Origin: Dioscorea cayenensis subsp. rotundata
Taxonomy: Eukaryota > Streptophyta > Magnoliopsida > Dioscoreales > Dioscoreaceae
Direction of reading: 5' to 3'
Assembly (NCBI RefSeq): GCF_009730915.1
Contig: NW_024088478.1
Location: 1-64,000, forward strand
DNA length: 64,000 nucleotides
Made by a program: the position numbers and the translations under genes. Of this stretch, positions 53,101 through 64,000 are shown piece after piece. Every line of letters begins with the position of its first letter. Position 1 is the stretch's first letter. Below the pieces are notes generated by a model. It was given only the letters and a program-made list of their open reading frames with translations. It had not been told where the DNA came from and made no database searches.

Positions 53101-56100
53101 ATATTTTTCCTATCTTTATAATTTGATTATTATCTTTTAAGTCTTTTAATAATGACTTGTCGTGATTTTAAAATTCCTATTTATTGTAATTTAGATTTTG
53201 GTATGATTTAAATTTAAATTCTTTGTTTTAAACTCTATTTTTCGTAATGAAAACGTGTGTTATTACAATGGTCTCTACCTTTCTAAAAATAATAGAATTC
53301 AAAGTGCTTATATGTATGAATATACCTAAAAAAACGCTTGTCTTACGAAAAATGTTCACCATCCTTCTAAATATCAATATGATTCACATGTCTACATTTT
53401 TACACATACACACATGTGCATATATAAATATATATATAGTCATATATATTAACTGCCATGTGTATGTTTCCAGTTTTCATTGAATTCAAGTGTCATATAC
53501 TCTCTAATACTTGGATACTTGACATGTGTACTTGTGTCCAGTAACACTGAATGGCACCTAACTTATTGATGTATAGTTCAGATAGATGGGGAACCCTTGA
53601 TGCGCTGAATTTTCGGAATAATCTAAAGTTTTCAATGATGCACAAATATATTTATATAATGTATGTTACTCATGAAGTGTTCTATGATTCATTATATTCC
53701 CTTGTATTAAATATTTTATGCAGGAAGGCAAAGTACCATGGAAAATTCTTGAAGTTCGTTGCATGCAATTTTTTTAAAATATTTTGAGCTCTTTCTAGGT
53801 AGAGTTTTTATTGCATTGACTCCTGCTTTTGGTTTTGGAGATTTCCAGAAAATTATGTGGAAACTGAATAAGTCAATTGCAAAAGAGTTGCTGCCCACAC
53901 AGCCCGTGGACTTTTCAATCGAACCATGGTGGGGTGTTTGCCTGGTTAACTTTACTTTGGAGGAGTTTAAGGTAAACTTCTCATTGGTTATCAAATGGCA
54001 TCTGCTTGTTTGTAGAAATGAATGCTTGATCAGTGATTGCATTTGAGATGGCATCCCATATAAAGATGTGCAATCTTAGAAATCATTCTTGATGTAATGA
54101 ACTAGAAAGAAAGTAATGCCATGCAGAAACTCACTGAAGAAGAAATGGCAACAATTGACAAAGTTTGCAAGGAAGAAGCAAACTCATTTGTTCTCTTCGA
54201 TCCTAATATTATACAAGGGCTCTTCCGGAGAGGACTGATCTACTTTGATGTACCTGTATTTCCTGATGATCGTTTTAAAGGTAGGTTGCAGATCTGCAGT
54301 CTTTTTTAATAATATTTTTCTATGCAATTTGTAAATGTAGTCTCTATGTTATAAAGTTTTGTTATTATTGAGAATAACTTTTTCTTCATGTTTTTGTATA
54401 ACTCCAGCTGTTGAACGTAGTAATTATTAGGTCCATATATCTCAAAGTTGTTGAATCCATAAGTATATTTTAGGAGCATCTCGGTTTCTCTTGAGAATGC
54501 ATGCAAGTTTTGCTGTATACGGGAACAACAGTCACAATGTTGTCTAATTTATTAATTTGTGGTTTAGAAGTCATTTTGTTTACCCATATATTTCTTGAAA
54601 TTACAGCCTAGGGACAATGAGCGAAGCCACTAATTTTAAAAAAATATGAGCTATTCCTGTCAGTAAAAATTAGTTTATTCTGTGTTTTATCTGATGCTTA
54701 AAAAGTTGCCTAGGCTTTAGAGTTTGATCTTTTTGTCCTTGAGCTTAAGATTCATGCCCCAATGATCTGTTTAGGTAAAGGCTTTCTTAAAAAAATAAAA
54801 TTTAAAATAATTAGCATCACCGATCACCTAGACACTTTCCTAATCTAATTTATAGTTGTCCACTGAAAGTGTATCAGGCTTAGATTTTCAATTATTCTAT
54901 TTGTGGATTTCTGTTGGTGTTCTTTAAATATCATCTTGTGGTTGTTTATTCATTTCATATGAGAAAGCTATGTATTGATTCCTTTTCCCATCTATAATAA
55001 GATCAACAGTTTTTAATGAAGACTATTGATTTGACAGCATAGAGATAGATATGAAATTCTCTTTTCCTGCATTTGATGCTTTTCAATTTTGTTACCTTTC
55101 ATTGTGTGTATTGAATGATTACACTGATTCAGTTTCCAGGCTGGAAGGTTTCGTATCTAACAGGGAACAGTCTTATGAAGATCCCATCGAGGAGTAAGTT
55201 CCCTGGATTCTAAAGACTACCTTTGGAATGTACGCTCTAACAATTGTTTCTGTTCCTGACTTGAATAAATTGTATATGCTTAGATCATGTTTAGATTTTG
55301 CATATTAGTAATGTCTTATATGACATAACTATGATCCAGGCTACTCTATGCTGTTTTTGTGGTATCAAGTGAGAATGCAACTGTTGCTGAATTGGCTGCA
55401 ACATTGCAAGCTGACCTCTTCCAGCTACAGGCTGCTGCATCTTTTGCCTGCCGCTTGGGTTGGGCCATAAAGCTTATAGATCCAGAATCTGTACTTCAGG
55501 AATTGAATATACCAGGCTCTCCCAGTAGTTTACTCAGTGATGATGAGGATGGTTCGAATGTAAGCTTGAACTCAGAGAGTGTTGGTCAACAAGGTCGTGG
55601 TCCTTTGGCGGAACGGCGCAGACCAGTTTCTGGAACCGCCCATGCTGCATTTGTTGTGGATGCTAACATAACATCGTATCTGATGATGGGTTCTCTTTCT
55701 CCAGGTTCAGTCTTTTCTTTTCATACTGAAGATTTTACATACTAGTTTCTTGCCCACACTAATACGTGGTCTAAATTGGCCACTTAAACCCTCAGACACA
55801 TTAACTCTCCAACTACACATTTTGACACTACAATGTATCAAATCTTGTTGGCATCCCCCATCTTTATTGCCTGATGTTTCACAAGACAAAATGTAAGAAA
55901 CAAGATCTTGCAAACTTTTAGTTTAATGTCCAATAAGGCACATATAGGCGTTTGTTAAGATGCTGCTCATCTGTCTCTCTAATTTTTCTTTTCTATTGCA
56001 GGATTAAAATCTCATGCTGTTACATTATATGAAGCTGGAAAGTTGGGTGATTCTAGTATTGCAGAACTTTGCAAAGATCTTACCACTTTGGAAGGAAAAA

Positions 56101-58422
56101 GATTTGAGGGTGAATTGCAGGAATTTGCAAACCATGCATTTAGTCTTAGGTGTGTTCTAGAGTGTCTTCAAAGTGGAGGATTGGCCACAAATGAAGTAGG
56201 TGATATAATTGGTAATCAAATTGATAAGCAGCTGCCAGTGGCTGATGAGGCAAGTTCCCTTATATCTGATATCAAAATAGTTCCGGAATCTTACGATTCT
56301 GGAGCAAATGAAACAGGCTCTGATGCTCCACAGCCATTTCTTGATTCTTTTGGAACAACAGGCTCTGATGCTGTTAGCATCGATGATGGTTCATCTATAA
56401 GTTTTTCTTCTAAAGATGGTAGCAGTGGACCAATTAATGATTTTCTGGTAAAGGATCAAGATAATGTTATACTGTCAGAAGCTCCAAATAATGATAAAGG
56501 CCCATTGAAGAAGAAAAGGAAATACGGGGTTGATGTTCTCAGGTGTGAAAGTCTGGCTGCTTTAGCACCAGCAACATTAGAACGACTATTTCTCAGGGAT
56601 TATGACATTATTGTTTCTATGGTCCCACTTCCTTCTTCATCAGTGTTACCTGGTCCTTCAGGTCCCGTCCATTTTGGTCCACCTTCTTATTCTTCGATGA
56701 CACCTTGGATGAAGCTAGTTTTATATACAACCATGGAGAGTGGACCATTGTCAGTTGTTTTGATGAAAGGCCAGTGTTTGCGAATGCTCCCTATACCATT
56801 AGCTGGTTGTGAGAAGGCCCTAATTTGGTCTTGGGATGGATCTACCATTGGCGGACTAGGAGGCAAGTTTGAAGGAAATTTGGTTGATGGTAATGTCTTA
56901 TTACATTGTTTAAATTCCATGCTCAAATACTCGGCTGTGTTAGTACAGCCTCTGAGCAAATGTGATCTTGATGGGTCTGAAAAGATTGTTACAGCAGATA
57001 TTGCACTACCTATTCAGAACTTTGGCAGTTCTATAGCTCAAAGTGGAATAGAGATGGGACAGTACCCTGAAGAAAATGCATCTTTCAGTTCATTGTTGAG
57101 TGCTTTCTCCAGCAAATTTGAACTGTTAACGGTGGGTTATATACGCCTATTAAGACTTGGAAAGGAAAGAGAATCTGACATGTTTCTTCCTGATGATAAA
57201 AAATATGAATGGGTTCCTTTAAGCTTGGAATTTGGAATCCCTTTATTCAATCCAAATCTGTGTCGGAGGATTTGTGAAAGGGTGGTTTCATCGCATTTGC
57301 TTCAAACAGACTTGTTTGCCAAGCACCATGATTCCATGCAGAGTTTGAGGAAGATGTTGCGAGAAATTTGTTCAGAGTATCAAGCAACAGGCCCTAGTGC
57401 AAAGCATTTTTACCACAGAGAACCTATAAAGGAACCATCTCGTCAATTGATGAATTATGCCAGTGGAAGGTGGAGTCCACGTGATCCTTCTACGCCGATA
57501 TCTGAAGCCTCTAGTGAACACCAGAGACTCAAACTTGCTAACCGACAGCGTCCCAGGACTGAAGTTCTAAGTTTTGATGGAAGTATTCTAAGGTATGCTT
57601 TTAGCCTTTTACCAAAATTGTAGCATTTTTGTGTTTTGTGTGTTTAGGTGTAGATGTACACATGAAATTGGAGATGCTGCAAAAGAACTCAACTAAAGAG
57701 ACTAACAAATACTTTTTCCCCCTTTCAGCTAGTTACATGAATCTTTTTGAATAAGGAAACTATCCTGCATCCTGTAATATTCTCATCTATACGGGCTTCA
57801 TTTGGTTTGATAGTTAAAGTTAAGTGGGTTGATTATATAGTTGTTCGACTTACTGCAGGATAAGGGTATGATGAAGGGTGGATGTAGTGGAAAAGAATAG
57901 CAACCTACTGTTGTATATATCCAGCCATGTTCAGTTAAATCTGAAATAAAAGTGAATATTCCATAAAAAAATTTCCAAATAAATGTAGATGTCTTGTATG
58001 TTGCCACTTATGTCAGGCCATAAAATTATGAATATGATATTCTGAGTGTTTCCCTTTCTCAGCCACAAAAGCACACAAAAAAAGCACACAACTTTCTATC
58101 CATTCAGTGATGCTACCAGTTTTGCACTTGCTATGCTGTTGAATGACTAAAAATGTTTGCTTGCAGATCATATGCACTTGCTCCAGTATATGAGGCTGCA
58201 ACGAGGCCTATTGAAGAATCTTCTTCTGCAAATGCATCAAAACCTGAATCAGATGATACAGAAACTAAAGAAGTTGTGCTCCCGGGCGTTAATCTGTTGT
58301 TTGACGGCTCTCAATTGCATCCATTTGATATAGCTGCTTGTTTGCAAGCCCGTCAACCTATCGCTTTGATAGCAGAAGCTTCTGAAGCTTCTGCCTATGT
58401 GCAGACAAACAGGGCATTGTGA
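50126..58422 (+). CDS. FAM91 homologue (FAM91 N- and C-terminal domains)
   Basis: Ten exons join in phase into 999 residues, the normal plant length: 50126-50253, 51195-51312, 51607-51703, 52180-52286, 53849-53971, 54127-54280, 55133-55193, 55340-55704, 56002-57592, 58167-58422. The N-terminal domain includes [38 protein letters not shown] and [17 protein letters not shown]. The C-terminal domain includes [40 protein letters not shown] and LWSWDG-like [10 protein letters not shown]. Human FAM91A1 works with TBC1D23 and WDR11 to tether endosome-derived vesicles to golgins at the trans-Golgi; the plant role is presumed similar. The loop at about 430-550 is acidic and probably disordered and ends in a basic LKKKRK (553-558). 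ATG is preferred over an in-frame GTG nine bases upstream. Intron 4 (1.56 kb) has an AT-rich core at 52750-53480 of unknown origin. No frame damage is seen. Confidence 0.93.
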
Positions 58423-60098
58423 TTACACTGTTCTTTCAAATGATAATATAAAGCCGGCAGATGAACCAGCATTCACCACCCTGATAATATCTTTACCTCC
58501 TGGTTATTGTTCACTGGTCTGGATCTCTTTATCATCAAGGATTGGTGGTACATGTTTTTGAGTGTGTTGCAGCTGAGGCATGACAAAACTCTTACTTATT
58601 CAGGTTACTCCAGGTATTTACTTTATGTGAAGGTTTCTAGCTTATAATTTGAGAGTTTACACACTCAAATATATGTGCCAAATATTTAGGTTTTGAGAAC
58701 TCAGGCTTGAGTTAGGCAGTAAAAGCTTAAGAGTTAGCTCGAAATTTCCAACTTTTACTGAGCCAAGCTTGAGTCTTAACACGAATAGCTTGATCAATTG
58801 ACAACTTTTAATCATGACCAAATTAGAGATGAAATTAACTTTTTTTTATTTGGTTATATTTGTTGCAGGACCTCTAACTATGAATATGCTATTTTCCTGC
58901 AACGATTTGGCCATAACTGAATGCAGAAAACAACAGTTCATCATAGCCAGCTCTCTGTTGTGAGTTTTGAATTGCAAGTATATACTATATAATATATAAA
59001 GTTATTACCATGTGTGGTCTAATATATATCTTGCAGTGGATGAACAATTCTCTGTTGATCTCCAATCCCCACAATGATGTGTTTTGCTTCTTCTTTTTTT
59101 CTTTTTTCTTTTTTTTTTGTACTTTCATCATGGTATTGTTTTTTGTTTTTTTCAATTAATTTACACTTTTGTTTGTTATCTGCAAATTCTTAATCGATCT
59201 TATTTTGCCGAGTCAACAGACAGCTTGTTTCTATTCATCGAATGTTTGAATCGGTATTGTTCTACTGCAGCTGTATACTTGTTTTACACCGCACGAGCAA
59301 TTGCATATTGTTTTTTCCATTTCAGATAATATATTTGGCTTAATATCCACATTCACTGGTTTAAAAGAAAAAATTCCTGTTTCCTGACAGAATCTACCAT
59401 GCTTTGGAAAGAAGCTGTGATACTGAATCCAAAATCAAACTTCCATTTATACATATATTGCAATGGTTTTCAAGAAATACATTTTACAAAATACAAGTAA
59501 ATTGCAAGTTGGAAACAACAACAACAACAACAACAAGAAGAACAAGATTACACTCATGCCTTAAAACAAGAGAATAAAAAGTGAATGTGTAAAAGCTATA
59601 CAATACAATGAATTACATTGTCCACTGAATTATTTGTGATAGAAAAATTCTCCAACCTTCATTCACACTGCACTCACCTATATTGTAAAAGCCCTAGCCA
59701 CCCCCCAAAAAAATTTTAGCAAACAGGGGTAAAAATTGACAAGCATGCGAGAAGATAAATGAGTGTTAAATCTGATGAATATTGTACACACAAGTGATAT
59801 GCAGGCCCATCAAAGGTCTGTTGATTTACCACCTTAAACCTAATTTGGAAACCATCCCATGAGGATGAGAAACAGTATAACCTGGTCAGCTAGTATCACT
59901 TTGTAAATTGTACCTTGAATCAAGCTGCCATATACTGTACAGAGGTCTAGCAATGTCGACTTTGCGTCCTATATATTTTGACACCAGTGTGGTTGCCTCT
60001 GATTAAAAATGGCGTAAATGATACCAATAAGAAAACGGCTGGGTGTGGGTGTATGTGTGTGTGGGTGTTGGTGTGGGTGTGGGTGGGGTGTATGACCC
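58423..60098. other. Convergent 3' ends of FAM91 and PP4R3
   Basis: These are 3' UTRs and spacer. Contents include a T-rich pyrimidine tract at 59078-59155, a (CAA)n run at about 59516-59535 and a G/T-rich block at 60041-60091 directly behind the PP4R3 stop. No coding or RNA gene is seen. Confidence 0.5.
60041..60091. repeat. Imperfect (GGGTGT)n repeat behind PP4R3
   Basis: Plus-strand units of GGGTGT and GTGT alternate for about 50 bases, with guanines in runs of two to four. On the PP4R3 mRNA (minus) this is an AC/C-rich stretch, starting eight bases after the stop codon at 60099. Confidence 0.8.
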
Positions 60099-63000
60099 CT
60101 ATCTTACAGAATAGGGCTCTGAATTTGCACTATTGACAACCATTTCTGGTGAGGAACTGCTCACCGGCGTCAATGGGCAATCTTCTATGTTTGGTTGTTT
60201 AATATCAGCAGTCTCAGGGAGACAATTATGTTGACTACATGCAGCTGGATTTTCTTTTTCATTTTCATTGGAGTGTTTATCTGAATTACCTTTGTCTGAT
60301 TGGATTTGAGGGGTTATGTTGGGTGATTGCACCGTGTTGATGGTATTATCAGTGCAACTGCTAGGTGAACTGGTAGTAGTGGCATTTGCCTGACTGTCAT
60401 CACCTGACCATTGATCCAGCCTCTGTTTCTTAGACAACTCTAGCTCGTCTTTAATCTCAACCTTGGAAACTGATTTACGTTTTGACTTTGCAGGCTTGCG
60501 GTTTTCATTGTCTCCTGTAGATGCTTCAGACCTTCTAGGAGGCTTGTGGTTATCTTCATCTTCTTCATCATCATCATCCTCATAGTCAACAAGTCCACCA
60601 GATAAAGGCCTGAGCAAGGGATGATAGGTTAAATGAATGACATTTAAAGGATTTACTCCACATGCAGAAAAGCTCCAAAATTTGTTCATATTCAACAAAA
60701 AAACAACGTCGCTATTAAATAGAAAATGAATTGAGGAATGCCTAACAGACAAAGAGCTAGAATTTATTAGTTCTGATGGGTGAACTTTGTTGTGCATGTC
60801 GGTCATGTCTATGTAACAAATGACCAGAAGCTGAATATACTTCTGATTTTCAGAGCATATATTAGTTAAGCTAATTGGGCGAGCTCTCATGAAAAAAACA
60901 AAGCATCCAGTTAAGCAAACCTGTTCTCTTTGAAGTAGTAGGTTTCTTCCTTCTCAAGAGCTTGCTCATCTATCCTTCTTTTAGTGCCTGCTGCGTTAGC
61001 AGTGTTCTTGATACCAAAATTCTCAAGTGACTGTCAATGCAATGAAGAAACAGAAGCAAATGAGCATTAACTTGGCAACAATACTGTAATCTATAATGAT
61101 CTAAATAAAAGTCATCTGAAAAGGCACAATTTCACCTGCTCATATTTAGTTCTAAAAGCTCTGATAGACCCCTAAGTGCTGAAATTTCATAAGCCGCTCC
61201 CAGAAAGAATCAAATATATATACAATCAGTGTTTTATAGTTCTCCTGCACATTTTCTAGCAGGAGTTAGAGACCATGCATCCAGCAGGATACCTCTGGAA
61301 TAATATACAAAGAAAATCCATGTAGAAATTATACCTTATGGATGTGCTCAAAAAGTTCAAGGACTACAGAGTGTAGCATGTTATATCGATTCCCATTCTC
61401 AAAAAAAACATCCATGATTGGTTTCAGCAGGTTGTTTTTAACAATATGGCAATGAAGATGCTCATCCTGTAAATCAAAATGAGATACGTTCCAAACTATT
61501 AGCTGCCACAGGAAGAAAATCTGATCACAATACTGAAAAAATCAGCTAGTCAACAACATATTTGACAGGACATGAACTTATTACAAAATAACTATCAACT
61601 CCCTGAGTTTATACACAAGAACTAAAAGAAATACACACACCATGGACAACTGCAGTATAAGTAGGATCATTGCAATAAAAAAAAGCAGAGGAAAGAACAA
61701 TCTAGTATTGCTGACAGCAGTATTGAGCTAAGCTCAAAAAATCTCCGGTTGAATAAATGTTAAAAAAAACCAATTTCATGAACATTGTCAACTGAAACTT
61801 GTATCAAGGATGAACCATGTTGCACTCAATACCTACAGAAGTAAAAAATTAAGTTAACACTAAGAACTAGGAAATTTCTTTCGATTATACAGATGAATAC
61901 ACCTCAGCAACACAAATTTTTAACCTTGTTTCACAAATCCTGATATAAAAAGCAACAACCGGCATAAAATGAAGGGCAAACAACTCACATTCCGGGAAAT
62001 AATAGCTCGCATGAAGCGTACAGCTGCAATCACAAGGGATTTTTCTCTTCGATGAGTTAGAGACAACACTTTCTCAATAGCATTATTACTAAGAAAGCTG
62101 GACCTATAAATCAAAATGCAAAAGTGTTACAGCAGGGAAAAATTCTTTGCAACAGACATCAGATATAAAGAACAACCTCAATTGCCACTTACTTTATTCT
62201 GTAGGGATGGTGAAGTACACAAAAGCATAGCAGTTCACAGATATTTGATAAAATTTCAGGTTTGGTGGCTGCATGAGGATGTAATCTCCCATAAGAGACT
62301 TTTGGAGGACAAGAAGATGCTATGACATCCATCAGCTGATCCAAATGCTTTTCATAGAATATCTCTACTATAATAATATCCCTCTGCAAAGAATATTCAA
62401 TGTCCAACATAACCAGTTATATTTTTAATAAAAAAAATGAAATAACTAGAGGAAATCCAAAAGAATAGCAAAACCTAATTTAAGATGTAATTTCAGGTCA
62501 TCAATTTAAGCCAATGTTTAAGCAATAAAATATTCATCCGGTGATTTGAATCAATAAATTTGAGAGGTTGCAACAATGAAGAAGCAAATTTCTCCTCATT
62601 TTGTCACCATATAATATGGTAAAATCTGTGAGATTTTATCAAGTCCAAGTGTCTCAAACACCACATACTATAATATTAAATGACAATTGACACTACAGAC
62701 ATCTTAAATGAATCCTATTTATTATTAAAAGTAACGTGCAAAAGCAGTCCAAACAATGAAGTGAAAATATGGCAATGATGAGGTGGCAGTCAGGTTCTGG
62801 GTTAGTGGCTAAAACTCTAGGAGAGTGTGTTGCAAGCATCATGTGGTGGCATAAAGTAGCAGTAATAGGTAATAATGGTGCTTCACTCAACTTTATCTAA
62901 ATTATTCAGGTATTCCAACACTTTCCTCTACTTCTGTTTCTCGAATCAGCCAAATGTTTTTTTAGCTTTACCACTTAACAGCCATGTATTTTTGTATGTT

Positions 63001-64000
63001 TTATTGGACAAACAATTTCATTGCATTCTTTCCACCCATAGTCATCCCACACAAAAGATTAAAATCTTCCTAAAATCAATAAGATTATATAAAAACAAAC
63101 ACATTCATCCTTCCAAATATTTAGAATAATAATTCTGATCTAATTTATTTTTGTGTTTCTATTTCTATCATTGTTTACAGTGGCAAATATATTAAAAAAA
63201 AAATTATCGTGTAGTAATACATATTGCTTCCTTGACCATTATTTTCGAGCTGGATCTGTGAGGAAAAAGCAACTATTGTATTGTTCATACAGCATGATTA
63301 AATTATTATAGCAAAATAATAAACAAAACAAATATACTGGCAGCCAAATTTTACAGAGCTTAATGTATCTAAGAATTGTGTTTCGTCTTAATAGTATGCA
63401 TGATCAGTTGATATACGTGAATAGAGTAAAGCTCAGGGGTTGGCTCATTATACATAAACAATACAACCAAAAGGTTTCCTCAAACTAGTAAATTATAGGT
63501 ATCTAACATGATTCATGCTCATTTCTCAGAACTGAGATTAAGGACAGAATGCACAATAACTAATAAGACTCAATAAGTGCTAAGACATTAAAACTTCAAA
63601 CATAACTAGATGTGTTTAATTTAACTACTAAAGAATGAGTATGAATCATAATAATTAGAAACTTCTGTACATAAAAACCCAAGTACCTGTGATCCAGTCA
63701 AGGAGTAGGTGTCCAGCAAAATTCGTACAATTTCAAGGAACTGGCAATGCATTTCCTCCCCAAAATCATTCATCATACCTTTAACCTGAGGATAAAAACA
63801 TGAAATATACACAAGCAACAATCAATACAGCAATAATAACAATTGTTCCAATAACTGAATCTAAAATAAAGAATGGCCTCAAAAAATAAACGTATCCAAA
63901 TTAGAATAAGAAAATAATTGAAAAACCCAATTGCTTTAATGATCTTTCATAACAAGCAATATGAAATAAAAATATCCATAAAATTCAGACACTGCAAATT
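60099..64000 (-). CDS. PP4R3: Protein phosphatase 4 regulatory subunit 3 (PP4R3/SMEK), C-terminal part, one exon frameshifted
   Basis: This is a scaffold that targets the PP4 catalytic subunit to substrates in the nucleus (DNA repair, miRNA processing in plants). Seven exons are in the window, in transcription order: 63785-63687, 62383-62193, 62103-61989, 61466-61335, 61244-61136, 61030-60921, 60609-60099. The start, the N-terminal EVH1-like domain and earlier exons lie beyond the right edge. SMEK-domain sequence includes GMMNDFGEEMHCQFLEIVRI, IVEIFYEKHLDQLMDVI, HRREKSLVIAAVRFMRAIIS and HCHIVKNNLLKPIMDVFFEN. The tail has the family motif RRIDEQALEKEE, an acidic block (DYEDDDDEEDEDN) and a Lys-rich patch (KPAKSKRKSVSK), then a low-complexity end. 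Exon 61244-61136 is 109 nt where 108 is required. A surplus base in CCCC (61169-61172 on plus) shifts LMKFQHLG out of frame before SIRAFRTKYEQ, so the literal reading stops early. Confidence 0.9.

Noticed and set aside
52750-53500. Transposon in FAM91 intron 4
   Set aside because: The block is unusually AT-rich, but I find no inverted ends, target duplication or coding relic, so it is noted only as AT-rich intron.
59078-59330. 81-codon frame rich in Phe and Leu behind FAM91
   Set aside because: It is a translation of a pyrimidine tract in the FAM91 3' region with no conserved feature.
60610-60890. Upstream extension of the long minus-strand frame ending at 60099
   Set aside because: An acceptor at 60610 (GCTCAG) joins in phase to the exon ending at 60921; the extension is intron sequence without family similarity.

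Overview
This window is nuclear DNA of a flowering plant. The genes carry many short phase-matched introns (GT-AG, T-rich acceptors), the flanks are AT-rich, and every recognisable product belongs to a plant gene family. The MCM7 protein, with its zinc-finger spacing and an ending like [13 protein letters not shown], and the low gene density look most like a non-grass monocot. That placement is an inference from remembered family sequences.

Layout, left to right. (1) 1-1310: 3' end of a DEAH-box RNA helicase gene of the DEAH13/DHX37 type, plus strand. (2) 1311-5113: a decayed partial copy of the 5' half of a mitochondrial Lon protease gene, fused at 4822-4827 to a second broken copy of the helicase tail. 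(3) 5114-6942: intergenic DNA with a Helitron-like element and the Lon promoter. (4) 6943-16849: the full-length LON1 gene, 20 coding exons, plus strand. (5) 18206-25549: MCM7 (PROLIFERA), 15 coding exons, behind a promoter with three E2F sites and TCP sites. (6) 27961-44413: a BRWD/PHIP-type WD40 plus bromodomain gene with 23 coding exons and spliced 5' leader exons. (7) 45634-48628, minus: a mitochondrial-type class I release factor (RF2/PrfB). (8) 50126-58422, plus: a FAM91 homologue with 10 exons. (9) 60099 to beyond the right edge, minus: protein phosphatase 4 regulatory subunit 3 (PP4R3/SMEK), C-terminal seven exons only.

The genes are housekeeping genes with unrelated jobs: ribosome biogenesis, mitochondrial proteolysis, mitochondrial translation termination, DNA replication licensing, chromatin reading, Golgi vesicle tethering and phosphatase targeting. 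I see no operon-like logic and no undescribed multi-gene system. What is unusual is the structural history around DEAH13-LON1. It includes a tandem duplication with a 6-bp microhomology junction, later deletions that removed the promoter and exons 3-5 of the extra copy, a MITE insertion in that copy only, a deletion in the intact gene filled by a 32-bp templated insert, and a 101-bp tandem duplication that doubles a splice acceptor with its exon start.

Four single-base insertions break conserved reading frames: one in LON1 exon 1, two in the release-factor last exon and one in a PP4R3 exon. All are +1 and lie in or beside short runs of identical bases. Either the assembly carries run-length errors or three otherwise intact genes are damaged. 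RNA or short-read data should be checked before trusting those protein ends.
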